Origin: Methylobacterium soli
Lineage (GTDB): Bacteria; Pseudomonadota; Alphaproteobacteria; Rhizobiales; Beijerinckiaceae
Length of the DNA stretch: 64,000 bases
Direction of reading: 5' to 3'
Assembly: GCF_008806385.1 (NCBI RefSeq)
Contig: NZ_VZZK01000003.1
Span: 1-64,000 of the forward strand
The notes under the pieces are model-generated. The model was not told the DNA's origin. It saw only the letters and a program-made list of their open reading frames with translations, and searched no databases. How positions within the stretch are numbered: the first letter of the stretch is position 1; the number at the start of each line of letters is the position of its first letter. Below, piece by piece: positions 8,423 to 17,870 of this stretch. The position numbers and the translations under genes are program-made.

Positions 8423-8647
8423 ATGTCCGCTGCCGTGCCACTTCGAGAGGACTTCACAGCCGACGATCTGCGGCGGCTGGCGGGAGGCAGCCGAGACGCA
8501 GGCCAGAGGCGGCGTTTGCTCGCTCTGGTACAGATCTACGAGGGCGGCACACGCCCGGACGCCGCCCGGACCGGCGTGGTTGGCTTGCAGACGGTGCGGG
8601 ACTGGCTCCTGGCCTTCGTGGAGCTGGTCGAGCGCCGCCCAGGCTGA
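8423..8647 (+). mobile_element. IS630-family transposase, N-terminal remnant
   Basis: Seventy-four residues, with EDFTADDLRRLAGGSRDAGQ and GVVGLQTVRDWLLAFVE, match the winged-helix N-terminus of IS630-type transposases (the GVGLQTVRDWV-type segment). The DDE domain is missing and the frame closes at 8647 after unrelated residues. A degraded copy. Confidence 0.6.
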
Positions 8648-8703
8648 TGCGCCGAGGTGGAAGCGCCGGCCCCCGCAGATCAGGACGCGCATGCGGAGCC
8701 TCA

Positions 8704-9041
8704 TCAGAGTGTGTTCTTGTCCTCGAAGCGCTGGGACAGATAGCGGCGCAGGCCGTCCCGAAGCAGGCGGTTATCCGTGGTCAGCGTGGGCAGGCCGTTC
8801 ACGTTGAGCGTAATGCCCACGTCGGGATCGAACTTGCTCTCGATCAGCACGTCCTTACGGCTGATGTACTATCGGTCCTTCTTTGAGCTGTGCCAGCCGT
8901 GCAGCAGCGTGCCAGTAACGCAGCTAATATCCTGGCGGATACGCTGGTCGCAGCGGGCGGCGAACTCGCGCAGGCGGCGGATGTAGCTGAACGACAAGCC
9001 TTTCTCGCGGTGGTCGTCCAGGGTGCGCTCCGTGGTGGCTC
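8704..9041 (-). pseudogene. Unrecognised gene remnant with internal stop
   Basis: One minus-strand frame reads TERTLDDHREKGLSFSYIRR and LREFAARCDQRIRQDISCVT, meets a TAG near 8872, then continues ISRKDVLIESKFDPDVGITL and NVNGLPTLTTDNRLLRDGLR to a stop at 8704. The amphipathic, gene-like sequence on both sides of the stop suggests a real protein broken by one nonsense codon. I do not recognise the family. Its upstream end abuts the truncated response regulator at about 9045, where the plus strand reads GGCTCTGTTGACA, which resembles an IS end. Confidence 0.4.
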
Positions 9042-9049
9042 TGTTGACA

Positions 9050-9334
9050 CGTGATCGGCAGGTGGAGGCCAAGCTCCGCCATCTGGGCCTGAAAATCGAG
9101 CCCGCTGAGGCCCGGCAGGCGCACGTCGACGACGAGGCAGCCCAGCCCGTCGGGGCGCGGGCTCTGCAGGAACTCGGCGACCGAGGCGAAGGTCGCGGCG
9201 GCGAGGTCGACGGAGCGGAACAGACCCGCCAGCGCTTCGCGGATGCCGGGATCGTCGACGACGAAGACCATCGAGCGCGGGGCTGACGCGGGGCCCGGCA
9301 GGGAGGTTGGCTCGCCGGCAGTGCTGCGGATCAT
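9050..9334 (-). pseudogene. FixJ-like response regulator, truncated receiver
   Basis: The start overlaps the stop of the sensor kinase by 4 bases. It reads MVFVVDDPGIREALAGLFRS, the phospho-acceptor stretch LGCLVVDVRLPGLSGLDFQ, and stops matching after LGLHLPIT, where intact paralogues continue VVFMTGHGDIPMSVRAMKAG (see 45740-46399). The rest of the receiver and the whole LuxR-type DNA-binding domain are gone; unrelated sequence follows. The second Asp of the acidic pocket is also changed (VDDPG). So the upstream kinase has lost its cognate output here. Confidence 0.75.
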
Positions 9335-11334
9335 CCCACCCTCTCGGCGCTGACCGGTACGGTGAAGTGGAAGGCGGCGCCCGGGCCCGGCTGCTCCGAG
9401 GCCCAGAGCCGTCCGCCATGGGCCTCCACGCTCGTGCGGCAGATCGCGAGGCCCATCCCCATCCCCTCGTTCTTCGTGGTGAAGAAGGGCTGGAACACGC
9501 GTGCACGCGCCTCCGGGGCGAGTCCGGGGCCACTGTCGCTCACGCTTACCCGCACAGCCTCGCCCTTGCCCGCACCCTCGCCCGCACCTTGGGCCTGGGC
9601 CCGGACGACGAGGAGACGCGGGCGGTCGTGCGTCTCCGCCATGGCCTGGACGGCGTTAACCATCAGGTTGATGACGACCTGCTGCAGTTGCACGCGATCG
9701 CCGCAGACCGGCGGTAGGCCCGCCTCGAACTCCCGGCGCAGGACGACGCCGTGGCGCAGGATCTCGCGCTCGATCAGGACGATGGCCTCGTCGATCATCT
9801 CGGTGAGGTCGAGCCAGTCCGGGCGCGGCGGTGCCTTGGTCAGGAACGTGCGGATGCGCGCGACGATCTCGCTCGCCCGCGTGCCGTTCTGGACGACGCG
9901 CGTCACCGCGTCCTCGGCCTCCTCGAGGTCCGGCACCGGGCGCCGGAGCCAGCGCAGAGCCGCCTCGCCACTGGTCACGATGGCGGCCAGCGGCTGGTTC
10001 ACCTCGTGGGCGATGGAGGCGGTGAGCTCGCCGAGCGTGGAGACGCGGGCGGCATGGGCGAGCTCCGCCTGCACCGCCAGCAGGACCTCCTGCGCCTCCT
10101 TGCGCTCGGTGATGTCGACGGCGAAGACCAGCACGCAGCCGAACTCCTCGGCGTGCTCCGGGAAGGTGATGCCGAACAGGATCGGGACGCTCGCGCCCGT
10201 GAGCGCCCGGATCTGCGTCTCGCCCTCGAAGAAGGTCTCGCCCCGGGCCAGCGCCAGGAGGGATTTCAGAAAGGTCGGCTCATCCTCGCGCAGGAGATCG
10301 TCAAGGGTTCCCAGCGCTTGTGCTTTGACGCTGGCACCAATTAGGCTCCGCGTCATGGCATTGACGTCGACGATTGTCACGCTGCGCCGCATCCGGGCGA
10401 CGAAATCGGGGTGGTCTGCGAGGTAGGCCTCGAGGTCGGCCGTCTCGTTCGCGAGGGCATCGAGGGCCGCCTTCACGGGCATCCAATCCTGCTGCAGGAT
10501 CGAGACGCGGGTCGTGTCGAAGATCGTCCGGTAGCGCCGCTCGCTTTCCACGAGGGCCGCGTGCGCCCGCTTGCGCTCGCTGATGTCGGTGTTGGTCTCC
10601 AGGACCGAGACCGGCTCGCCGCGGGTGTCGCGCCGCAGGGCCCATCGGCTCTCGACCGTGACGGTCCGGCCCGAGCACACGGTCTGGACGAGTTCTCCCT
10701 CCCAACGCCCGGTGCGGATCAGCTCCGCCTGGATCGCCTCCAGGTCGACGGGGAAGACGGTCCGCAGCAGAGCATGAACGTACCGGCCTACGGCCTCGTC
10801 CCGGCTCCATCCGTAGAGTTCCTCGGCACCCCGGTTCCAGAAGGTGACGATGTCGCTGAGGTCGCGCACGAAGATCGAGTCGTGCGTCAGGTCGAGGAGG
10901 TGGGCCTGCTCGGTGAGCCTCTCGGCGGCGGCCTGGTTGCGCAGGGTGAGTGCCGTGCTGGTGACAATAGCCGCGAGGCTCACGGATGCCCGCAGCAGGG
11001 CCGAATCGTCTTGGAACAGTCCATGCTGCGGTAGATAGGCCGCAACCGTCAGGGCCATGCAGCCGGTTGCTGTCAGGGTCACGCCGGAGCGCCGGACGGT
11101 TCTCCCGGCGATCAGGATCACCACGACGTACAGGACAGCGATCCCCCCTTTGATGGAGGTCAGCACGTCGACCAGGAAGATGACCACCGCCAATAAAAGG
11201 GCCATCAGCTGCGAGATCGTCCGTTTGGCGACGGCCTGATTCGCCGGAGGATACCTCTGCTGGACACTCGGTCGGCGGTTATACTGACCCGACGCAGGCA
11301 GCGCTTGTTGGTCAGAGATCGGAGACTCCTGCAT
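9331..11334 (-). CDS. PAS-domain membrane sensor histidine kinase
   Basis: A 667-residue inner-membrane kinase. Residues about 38-150 hold hydrophobic helices; a PAS domain follows (HDSIFVRDLSDIVTFWNRGA), then a second PAS-like region (RYRTIFDTTRVSILQQDWM) and a third sensory stretch ending in DITERKEAQE. The HisKA box ASIAHEVNQPLAAIV contains His443; the ATPase domain shows N-box QQVVINLMVNAVQAM and G-boxes SDSGPGL and GMGMGLAICRTS. It overlaps the truncated FixJ-like regulator by 4 bases. It is a clear paralogue of the kinase at 43815-45743 with the same domain order. An A/T-rich stretch upstream (11345-11400) may hold its promoter. Confidence 0.88.
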   Translation of the reverse strand: MQESPISDQQALPASGQYNRRPSVQQRYPPANQAVAKRTISQLMALLLAVVIFLVDVLTSIKGGIAVLYVVVILIAGRTVRRSGVTLTATGCMALTVAAYLPQHGLFQDDSALLRASVSLAAIVTSTALTLRNQAAAERLTEQAHLLDLTHDSIFVRDLSDIVTFWNRGAEELYGWSRDEAVGRYVHALLRTVFPVDLEAIQAELIRTGRWEGELVQTVCSGRTVTVESRWALRRDTRGEPVSVLETNTDISERKRAHAALVESERRYRTIFDTTRVSILQQDWMPVKAALDALANETADLEAYLADHPDFVARMRRSVTIVDVNAMTRSLIGASVKAQALGTLDDLLREDEPTFLKSLLALARGETFFEGETQIRALTGASVPILFGITFPEHAEEFGCVLVFAVDITERKEAQEVLLAVQAELAHAARVSTLGELTASIAHEVNQPLAAIVTSGEAALRWLRRPVPDLEEAEDAVTRVVQNGTRASEIVARIRTFLTKAPPRPDWLDLTEMIDEAIVLIEREILRHGVVLRREFEAGLPPVCGDRVQLQQVVINLMVNAVQAMAETHDRPRLLVVRAQAQGAGEGAGKGEAVRVSVSDSGPGLAPEARARVFQPFFTTKNEGMGMGLAICRTSVEAHGGRLWASEQPGPGAAFHFTVPVSAERVG

Positions 11335-11879
11335 CCGGCCCTCTTGCAGTTAAAACGGCATTTTTAACTTTATTAGGTATAAACGTGTTTGCCGTTAGTG
11401 CGCTCTCCGACGAAGTGGATGCAGGTTATTTGCAATAAATCGGGACAAAACAAAGATTTAGGACCACCAACCTGGTGCAATTAGGTCGGTAACGGCTCTA
11501 GTGGCCTAGGCTGATCGGTGTCAGGCGACAACGCGGGCTGCCCTCGAGCTCGTTCGTTTTCCAGCGTAGCTTGTTCGTCTTCGTGACCGCCTTAGCGAGT
11601 GCTTCGCACCCTCGCACGTTGCGCGACAAGGCCGTGACCCCCTCCCGCTGACGAATGGTTCACAGGCGAATGGTCGGCACCAGAGCCTGTCGCAAAGTTT
11701 TTTCGCGCACGGTTCGTAAGCGGGTTGCGCTTCGCTGAACCTGCATCGGCTCGACCAGAGATAGAATTTCCACCGTCTGAAATCCAAACCGACAACCAAA
11801 ACTTAGGCTGTACTACGTCCTCGACTACGTTCTCGCGCAGCTCGCACACCGCTCGGAAAAAGTTTGCGGCAGGGCCGTC
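11335..11879. other. Region of rearranged sequence, no sure gene
   Basis: The first 180 bases are A/T-rich and probably contain the kinase promoter. From about 11592 a minus-strand frame runs into the TPP-enzyme remnant upstream, but after its first ~20 residues the protein no longer resembles that family and I recognise nothing. Likely a deletion junction. Confidence 0.4.
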
Positions 11880-12001
11880 GATCTCGCTGCGGTCGATGGC
11901 GTCAGCAATCTGGTTCAGCATATCGCCGACATCCCGTAGCACGTCTTCACGCCGGCTACCTGCAACCTCTCGACCAGTAAGTCGGTCACTCGTTCACTCA
12001 T
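11880..12001 (-). pseudogene. PoxB-like TPP enzyme, 5' remnant with frameshift
   Basis: The start ATG at 12001 opens MSERVTDLLVERLQVAGVKT then CYG; the frame shifts, and VGDMLNQIADAIDRSEID continues in another frame. Joined, this is the N-terminus of pyruvate-oxidase-like TPP enzymes, close to the intact copy at 59675-61390 (which reads VVVETIEAAGVATCYGIVGD). Homology ends at about 11880. A CCCCC-N4-GGGGG palindrome lies about 147 bases upstream of the start, as it does before the other TPP remnant at 15439. Confidence 0.7.
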
Positions 12002-12140
12002 GGCGGAACTTCTCCTGCCGCATTGTCCAGCGAGCTGGATCCACGGGTTAATGGTCAGGCTCTCGGGGTCAGGTCACACCCTGGCCAGCGCCGTCGTTCC
12101 ACTCCCGCGTAAAGGTCGTGCCATTCGAGTTATCACGCGA

Positions 12141-12156
12141 TCCCCCGAACGGGGGA
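12141..12156. promoter_or_regulatory. Palindrome A, possible regulator site
   Basis: Arms TCCCCC and GGGGGA around GAAC. It lies between the divergent TPP-enzyme remnant (start 12001) and the LAL regulator gene (start 12465). Same layout as sites B and C. A regulatory role is inferred from recurrence and position. Confidence 0.45.
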
Positions 12157-12412
12157 CGACGGAAGGGGATGCAAAGGGACCGCGGGCAAGCAGGCAGCCG
12201 TCGGCGTCGTGGATGGGCCGTTAGCAGAAAGCATCCCCCAGACCGTTGCAACGAGGTGATGCTGCGCCGCATTGCGCGGGCGTATCGCAAGCGGGCAATG
12301 CGATCTCGTCACCTGGGTTCGATTGAAGTGTGTGTCCTTGATGGTGGAGGCTGATCCGGACCTGCCTTCACTTTCTCCTGGGCTGGTCCAAGCGGTATAG
12401 TCTGCAATCGAG

Positions 12413-12440
12413 GCTCGATCCCCCAGATGGGGGATCGAGC
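12413..12440. promoter_or_regulatory. Palindrome B, 12-bp perfect arms, upstream of LAL regulator
   Basis: Perfect arms GCTCGATCCCCC and GGGGGATCGAGC around the loop AGAT. It ends 24 bases before the TTG start of the MalT-type regulator, so it could be an autoregulatory operator or an RNA hairpin covering the leader. No T-run follows, so a classical terminator is unlikely. Shares the core with sites A and C. Confidence 0.55.
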
Positions 12441-12464
12441 GATGGTTTCCGGGGGAACGCGCCG

Positions 12465-15245
12465 TTGACAGAGCCGGCTTCAACAGGCTCGGAGAGCGAG
12501 CCAACCCCTCTTAAAGGTACGATCCCATGCGGGAATCGGCTACATTTCCTTGCGACCAAGGTCGTTCCACCGCGATGCCGGGGGCTGATCGCACGGCCAC
12601 GGCTCCTTGCTGCGGCCTCTCAGCTTTCCGAAAAGCGTCTCGCGGTTATCAAAGCTCCAGCGGGGTTTGGGAAGACCTCGCTGGCTGTGACTTGGCTGCA
12701 GGAATTGCAAAAGAGCGGAAATGCAGTCGCATGGCTAACTGTCGATCCTAATGATGACGATCCCGCGACTTTTATATTCTATGTATGTCACGCTCTACGA
12801 CGATCGTGCGAGAAGGTAGGTATAGCGGCGATTGACCTGATTCAGGAAAGCTTCCTCATCGACCCGCGAGCGATATTGTCAACCTTGATAAATGAATTGC
12901 TAGATGTAAACGACGAAGTATTCTTGCTGTTAGAGGATTACCACTGGATCAGCAACCAGGAGATCCATCAGGCGCTGGCGTTTTTTCTGCGGCACGCCCC
13001 GTCCAATTGCCACGTCGTCCTAACCACGCGAACCGAACCGCCGTTGCCTCTCGCATCGCTGCGCGCCCAGAACCTGGTGCTGGAAATCGATGTCCCCGCC
13101 TTGCGATTTGATCTCGATGAAATCCGAGAATTTGTCGAGGCCGAGGGTCCGGGCACGCTCGGCCCGTCGGATGTGAAACTTTTGCGTGACAAGACGGATG
13201 GCTGGCCGGCCGCCCTGCGGATCGTGACGTCCACGTCGGTCCAGTTAAACCAGGATTTCGCGCAGTATGTGCGCGATCTCTCGGGCATCCAGCGCTCCAT
13301 TGGTGCCTATCTCGGGGAACTGCTCGATGGCCTTCCTCGCGACATGGTTCAGTTTATGCTTCGTGCGGCGATACTCGATCGGCTGTGCGTGCCGCTATGC
13401 AAGGTTGTGACTGGCGCGAATTCCGGCCAGGAATGGCTTAGGTCGATTGAGCAACGTCAGCTACTACTCACGCCTTGCGATCACGAAGGCCATTGGTTTC
13501 GCTACCATCCACTCCTTGCGGGGTATTTGCGCCAGAGGTTGGAGTCGGAGCTTGGCAACGAGGTTCCTGGGCTGCATCAACGTGCGTCTCTCTGGTACGC
13601 CTCCCAGGAAATGTGGACGGACGCCGTCCAGCACGCGCTCGCGGCGGGCGATGCTGTCCGAGCGCTAAGCTGGATCAAGAATTGCGCTATGCCTCTGGTC
13701 AAACAGGGTGATCTTTTCACCTTGCTGGGCTGGCAACGGCTATTCCCGTCCGGGCTCGTGCGTGGCCAGCCGGAGGTCGGACTGGCGGTCGCCTGGGGAT
13801 TAGCTCTCGCCATCCGGTACGACGAGACGCTCGACCGGCTGAACGAAGTAGAGCGAGATATCGACGCAAATCTGACGCAAGATGGAGGAGCATTTCGTTG
13901 TGAGTGTGACGCGATTCGCTCGGTCGCGCTCGCACTGAAGGACGACAGCGAGCCGGCGCTATCCATCGCACAAGACTGCCTCAGCCGATCAGCCGATCCA
14001 TGGTGCGCAAATGTTGCATCGAATGTTGTTCGCTTTGGGCATTTGAAGCGGGGTAATCTGAAGGAATTCTACGCTACGCCCTGGATTCCTTTCTCACTCG
14101 ATGAAGACAAGAGGAATCTATTTGCTTCAGTTTATTATCGTTGTATTCAAGGGCTGGCAGAAATTCAGCAGCTTCGCATTACTCCTGCCGAACGCTATTA
14201 CGTCTATGCCCTGCGGCTTGCTGAACAGCATGTGGGTCCAAACTCGGTCGCAGCGGCATTACCAGTAAGCCTGCTCGCCGGCATTCGCTACGAGCAGGGT
14301 CGGCTGGACGAAGCGGAATCCATGCTGATTGACCGCATTCCGCTCATCAATGCTGGTGCAATGTTGGACTGCGTTCTGAGCGCCTACTCTGTCATGGTGA
14401 AGATCGCCGTGCACAGGATGAACTTGGAATCAGCCCACATTTTACTGGAGAAGGCAGAGAACCTCGGCAATACGCGCGGCTGGGCACGCCTGAGCGCGGC
14501 AGCGGCGCTGGAACGGACGCGTTTATGCCTTCGAGAGGAACGAATCGCTGAAGGCGTCGAGCATCTCAGTCGTCTCGAATACCTTGCAGCAAAATATCCC
14601 GCCCCAACCAATTGCGCCTGGTCGGATATCCATCGATATGTAGCCCTAGGGCGCGCTTACACTGCCTCGGCGCAGCGACGCTTTGACGACGCTATATCAA
14701 TTTTAGCCGCGCTGCAGCGCGATCTGGAGATCGTCCAAAATCGTCACTTCGCGCTCCGGGTGGAGATGCGTGTTGCGACCATGAAATTTAGAGCGGAGCA
14801 AGTGGCGGAAGCGCTAGGAGCTTTCGGGCATATCGTCGCCGTGTTCGCAAAGGCGGGCATCTATCGCACTATTCTGGATGAGGGGGCCGAAGTTGGGCCC
14901 CTGCTTTTGGCGTTTCAGGAGAACTCCGCGCGGACGAGCAGCTCTCTCGAGCTCCAGTCTTTCGTGTCAAACCTAGTCGCGGCTTGGAAGTCGCGCCATC
15001 AGCCTGAGGAGGGCCAGCAGTCTCAGCCCTCGCCGACGGCCGGGGCGCTCAGTCGGCGTGAGCGGGACATACTCAAGTTGATCGCTGACGGCCTATCCAA
15101 CAAGGAAATCGCCAGGGACCTCGCCATCTCCCCCGAAACAGTGAAGTCACATGTAAAGCACATTTACATCAAGCTTAATGTTGAGAGACGGGCGCAGGCC
15201 GTGTCGCGCGCTCAAATTCTGGGACTGGCTGACGCTCATCGATAA
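12465..15245 (+). CDS. MalT-type (LAL) LuxR-family transcriptional activator
   Basis: A 926-residue ATP-dependent regulator. Near the N-terminus [17 protein letters not shown] leads to Walker [10 protein letters not shown] (about residues 65-73) and a Walker-B-like [11 protein letters not shown]; the long middle (about 400-850) is TPR-like helical repeats that would sense an inducer; the end has a LuxR helix-turn-helix, [20 protein letters not shown] then [20 protein letters not shown]. The family (MalT, AcoK, AlkS) activates catabolic genes when ligand and ATP are bound. No ATG fits; TTG at 12465 follows GGGGGAA. It is less G/C-rich than most neighbours, compatible with transfer. TPP-oxidase remnants lie on both sides, suggesting these were its targets. 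Confidence 0.88.
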   Translation: MTEPASTGSESEPTPLKGTIPCGNRLHFLATKVVPPRCRGLIARPRLLAAASQLSEKRLAVIKAPAGFGKTSLAVTWLQELQKSGNAVAWLTVDPNDDDPATFIFYVCHALRRSCEKVGIAAIDLIQESFLIDPRAILSTLINELLDVNDEVFLLLEDYHWISNQEIHQALAFFLRHAPSNCHVVLTTRTEPPLPLASLRAQNLVLEIDVPALRFDLDEIREFVEAEGPGTLGPSDVKLLRDKTDGWPAALRIVTSTSVQLNQDFAQYVRDLSGIQRSIGAYLGELLDGLPRDMVQFMLRAAILDRLCVPLCKVVTGANSGQEWLRSIEQRQLLLTPCDHEGHWFRYHPLLAGYLRQRLESELGNEVPGLHQRASLWYASQEMWTDAVQHALAAGDAVRALSWIKNCAMPLVKQGDLFTLLGWQRLFPSGLVRGQPEVGLAVAWGLALAIRYDETLDRLNEVERDIDANLTQDGGAFRCECDAIRSVALALKDDSEPALSIAQDCLSRSADPWCANVASNVVRFGHLKRGNLKEFYATPWIPFSLDEDKRNLFASVYYRCIQGLAEIQQLRITPAERYYVYALRLAEQHVGPNSVAAALPVSLLAGIRYEQGRLDEAESMLIDRIPLINAGAMLDCVLSAYSVMVKIAVHRMNLESAHILLEKAENLGNTRGWARLSAAAALERTRLCLREERIAEGVEHLSRLEYLAAKYPAPTNCAWSDIHRYVALGRAYTASAQRRFDDAISILAALQRDLEIVQNRHFALRVEMRVATMKFRAEQVAEALGAFGHIVAVFAKAGIYRTILDEGAEVGPLLLAFQENSARTSSSLELQSFVSNLVAAWKSRHQPEEGQQSQPSPTAGALSRRERDILKLIADGLSNKEIARDLAISPETVKSHVKHIYIKLNVERRAQAVSRAQILGLADAHR

Positions 15246-15297
15246 CGCCGGTTCCGTTCGAAACCGCATGCCTCCTACCGCATCCTCCCCCATCTCG

Positions 15298-15315
15298 ATC
15301 CCCCGTCCGGGGGAT
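15298..15315. promoter_or_regulatory. Palindrome C, upstream of TPP enzyme
   Basis: Arms ATCCCCC and GGGGGAT around GTCC, preceded by CTCG as in site B. It lies 53 bases after the LAL regulator stop and about 130 bases before the GTG start of the TPP-enzyme gene, mirroring the distance of site A from the other TPP remnant. Confidence 0.5.
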
Positions 15316-15970
15316 AGGGCCTCCCGACATCTCCGACCATGTTTGACACCGCAAGGCACGGCCGAACTCCGTGGCGAATTTGAGCGGCGATGCCCCGCAG
15401 GTCGAATGACCAGTCATCCACGATGAGGAGAGAGTTTCGTGTCACGAACGGTAGCGAACCAATTTGCGGAGATCTTGGCGTCCGCAGGCGTCAAGCGCGT
15501 CTATGGAATCGTCGGCGGCAGCCTCAACGGCCTCACGAACGCGATACGACGGCAAGGCAAGATCGAGTGGATCCATGTCAGGTATGAGGAAGTCGCGGCG
15601 TTCGCGGCGGGGCCGAGGCGCATCTGACGAGTGATCTCGCGGTGTGCGCGCGGAGTTGTGGCCCGGGCAATCTGCACCTCATCAATGGGCTCTTCGACTA
15701 CCAACGCTCGCGCGTACCGGTGCTCGCCATCACGGCACACATTCCTTCGGCGGAAATCGGCTCCGGCTATTTTCAGGAGACTCACCCGGAGATGTTGTTC
15801 AAGGAATGCAGCCACTATTGCGAGTTGGTCTCTGCGGCGCATGAGATGCCGCGCTCGCTCGAGATCGCGATCCGAGAGGCGGTCGGCAAGCGCGGCGTAT
15901 CGGTGATCGTCATGCCTGGCGACGTCGCACTGCAAAAGGCGCCCGACGCTCCGCACCCGAGGGTCGATGC

Positions 15971-15978
15971 CCTGCTGC
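15971..15978. repeat. IS256 target-site duplication, left copy
   Basis: CCTGCTGC, repeated exactly at 17407-17414, flanking the IS256 element; 8 bases is the usual size for this family. Confidence 0.85.
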
Positions 15979-17406
15979 GGTCGTGTCCCCTGGCATGGTG
16001 TAGCTCGCTGAGAGTCACCACGATTACCGGCTTGGGCCGGGAGGATCAGGCTGCCAGGGTGGGCAGGCTGACGAGGGGATCATCGCCGATCGGGGCGATG
16101 CTTTCCAGGGTAATGTAGCGTGAGCGCTGGACGGCCCATTCGTCGTTCTGTTCCAGCAGGATCGCGCCCACAAGGCGCGTGATGGCCGCTTCGTTGGGGA
16201 AGATGCCGACCACCTCGGTCCGGCGTTTGATCTCACCGTTCAGGCGTTCCAGTGGGTTTGTGGAGTGCAGCTTGACCCGATGCTGGACGGGGAAGCCCAT
16301 GTAGGCCAGCACGTCCGGCTCAGCCTCGTCCATCAGCGCGGCGAGCTTGGGCACCTTGGGCCGGAGCTGGTCGGCCACGCGCCGCCATTGGAGCCGGGCC
16401 GCCTCGGCGTCGTCCTGGGCGAATGCCGTGGCGATGAAGGCCGAAACGACGCGGCGGCCCGAACGACCCGCATGAGCAAGGACGTTGCGCATGAAGTGCA
16501 CGCGGCAGCGCTGCCAGGTCGCGTTCATGACCTTGGCCACCGACGCCTTGATGCCCTCGTGGGCGTCCGAGATCACCAGCTTGACCCCACGCAGGCCGCG
16601 GCGCGCCAGCTTGCGGAGGAAGTCCGTCCAGAACGTCTCGGCTTCGGAGGGACCGACATCCATGCCCAGCACCTCGCGACGGCCGTCGGTGTTCACGCCG
16701 ACCGCCACGATCACGGCCACCGAGACGATGCGTCCGTCCTGGCGCACCTTCACGTAGGTCGCATCGATCCAGAGATAGGGCCACTCGCCCTCGAGCGGCC
16801 GGTCGAGGAACACGCCCACGCGCTCGTCGATCTCCTGGCAGAGCCGGCTGACCTGGCTCTTCGACACGCCTGTGCCGCCCATGGCTTGGACGAGGTCATC
16901 GACCGAGCGGGTTGAGATGCCCTGGATGTAGGCCTCCTGGATCACAGCCGTGAGCGCCTTCTCGGCCATGCGTCGCGGCTCCAGGAAGCCCGGAAAGTAG
17001 CTGCCCTTGCGCAGCTTCGGAATGCGCAGCTCGACCGTGCCGGCACGCGTCTGCCAATCCCGGTCACGGTAGCCGTTGCGTTGGACCAGCCGCTCGGCGC
17101 TCTTCTCGCCGTGGGCCGCGCCGGTCAGGCCGCCGACCTCCAGCTCCATCAGCCGTTCGGCCGCAAAGCCGATCATCTCTCGTAGCAGATCGGCGTCCGC
17201 GCTCTTCTCCATCAGCCCGCGTAGGGCCATCATCTCGTCGGTCATCGGGGGTCTCTCGGGTTCGAGGTTGGTGCTCGCAACCCGACCCTACCCGGCAACC
17301 GCCGATGACCGCCCCGCGAGAGATCCCGCCTGCTACAGCGCTGTGAACGGCGCGCAGGTGGGCTCTCCCGCTACCGGCGAGCTACACCACCAGCCGGGAC
17401 ACGACC
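15979..17406. mobile_element. IS256-family insertion sequence, complete
   Basis: A 1428-bp element bounded by imperfect inverted repeats: the left end GGTCGTGTCCCC and the complement of the right end GGTCGTGTCCCG match, and both continue into a shared GGTGTAGCTCGC. It is flanked by an 8-base direct repeat (CCTGCTGC). It carries one intact transposase gene on the minus strand. Clean flanks and an intact transposase suggest a fairly recent insertion into the TPP-enzyme gene. Confidence 0.9.
16046..17245 (-). CDS. IS256-family transposase
   Basis: A 399-residue mutator-type DDE transposase. Visible are [36 protein letters not shown] with the first catalytic Asp, [17 protein letters not shown] with the second, [14 protein letters not shown] (the C-x2-H motif) and the C-terminal Glu region [20 protein letters not shown]. 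Full family length and no disruption, so probably active. It is read opposite to the host TPP gene. Confidence 0.93.
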   Translation of the reverse strand: MTDEMMALRGLMEKSADADLLREMIGFAAERLMELEVGGLTGAAHGEKSAERLVQRNGYRDRDWQTRAGTVELRIPKLRKGSYFPGFLEPRRMAEKALTAVIQEAYIQGISTRSVDDLVQAMGGTGVSKSQVSRLCQEIDERVGVFLDRPLEGEWPYLWIDATYVKVRQDGRIVSVAVIVAVGVNTDGRREVLGMDVGPSEAETFWTDFLRKLARRGLRGVKLVISDAHEGIKASVAKVMNATWQRCRVHFMRNVLAHAGRSGRRVVSAFIATAFAQDDAEAARLQWRRVADQLRPKVPKLAALMDEAEPDVLAYMGFPVQHRVKLHSTNPLERLNGEIKRRTEVVGIFPNEAAITRLVGAILLEQNDEWAVQRSRYITLESIAPIGDDPLVSLPTLAA

Positions 17407-17414
17407 CCTGCTGC
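17407..17414. repeat. IS256 target-site duplication, right copy
   Basis: CCTGCTGC, identical to 15971-15978. Confidence 0.85.
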
Positions 17415-17570
17415 CGTCCGCGCCCGTGTTGATACCGGCAAATCCGGACCTCGACCGGCTCGCCGCACTCCTCAACAGCGAAGGACGTGTGACGATCCTA
17501 TGCGGCTCGGGTTGCCACGGAGCCCACGACGAATTGTTGGCGCTAGGGAGGCGCCTGAAGGCCCCGATGG

Positions 17571-17870
17571 TCGGCCGATCCCGATGGTCCGCTCCGCAGC
17601 AGACGCTGCCCTTGCGGCAATTGACGTCGGCGCGGGCGGACACAGCATCCTGACGTCGCCTAGATGAAGCGACTGGTCTTGCGTTGCGCTGCTATGTCTC
17701 GGCCGAGCCGACCGTCGGCGTTGCATGCCCGTTAGGAGCAGTAACGTAGCGCCTCGACTGGCACGGCAGATTCATTGGTATGAGGCGCGGTAACGCGGAC
17801 GGACCGTCTCGGCCTGACGAACTTCGGTAGACATCATCGCTAATCGCATGAGACCACAGTGAGCTCTGCC
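17571..17870. other. Gap after the TPP-enzyme remnant, no gene seen
   Basis: A short plus-strand frame (17582-17665, ending GAGGHSILTSPR) looks gene-like but is too short to place. The remainder shows no coding signal. Confidence 0.35.

Larger units (their letters stand above)
15439..17570 (+). pseudogene. PoxB-like TPP enzyme, frameshifted and split by an IS256 element
   Basis: A GTG start after GAGGAGAG opens RTVANQFAEILASAGVKRVY and reaches the catalytic-Glu region [12 protein letters not shown]; a frameshift near 15610 moves the protein to the frame [20 protein letters not shown] onwards. At 15978 the gene is interrupted by IS256 (15979-17406). When the IS and one 8-base duplication are removed the frame runs on as VDALLPSAPVLIPANPDLDR and TILCGSGCHGAHDELLALGR, then loses homology near 17570. 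The C-terminal TPP-binding domain (GDG...N) is absent. So at least three lesions: frameshift, IS, and 3' deletion. Related to the intact 59675-61390 gene. Confidence 0.88.
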
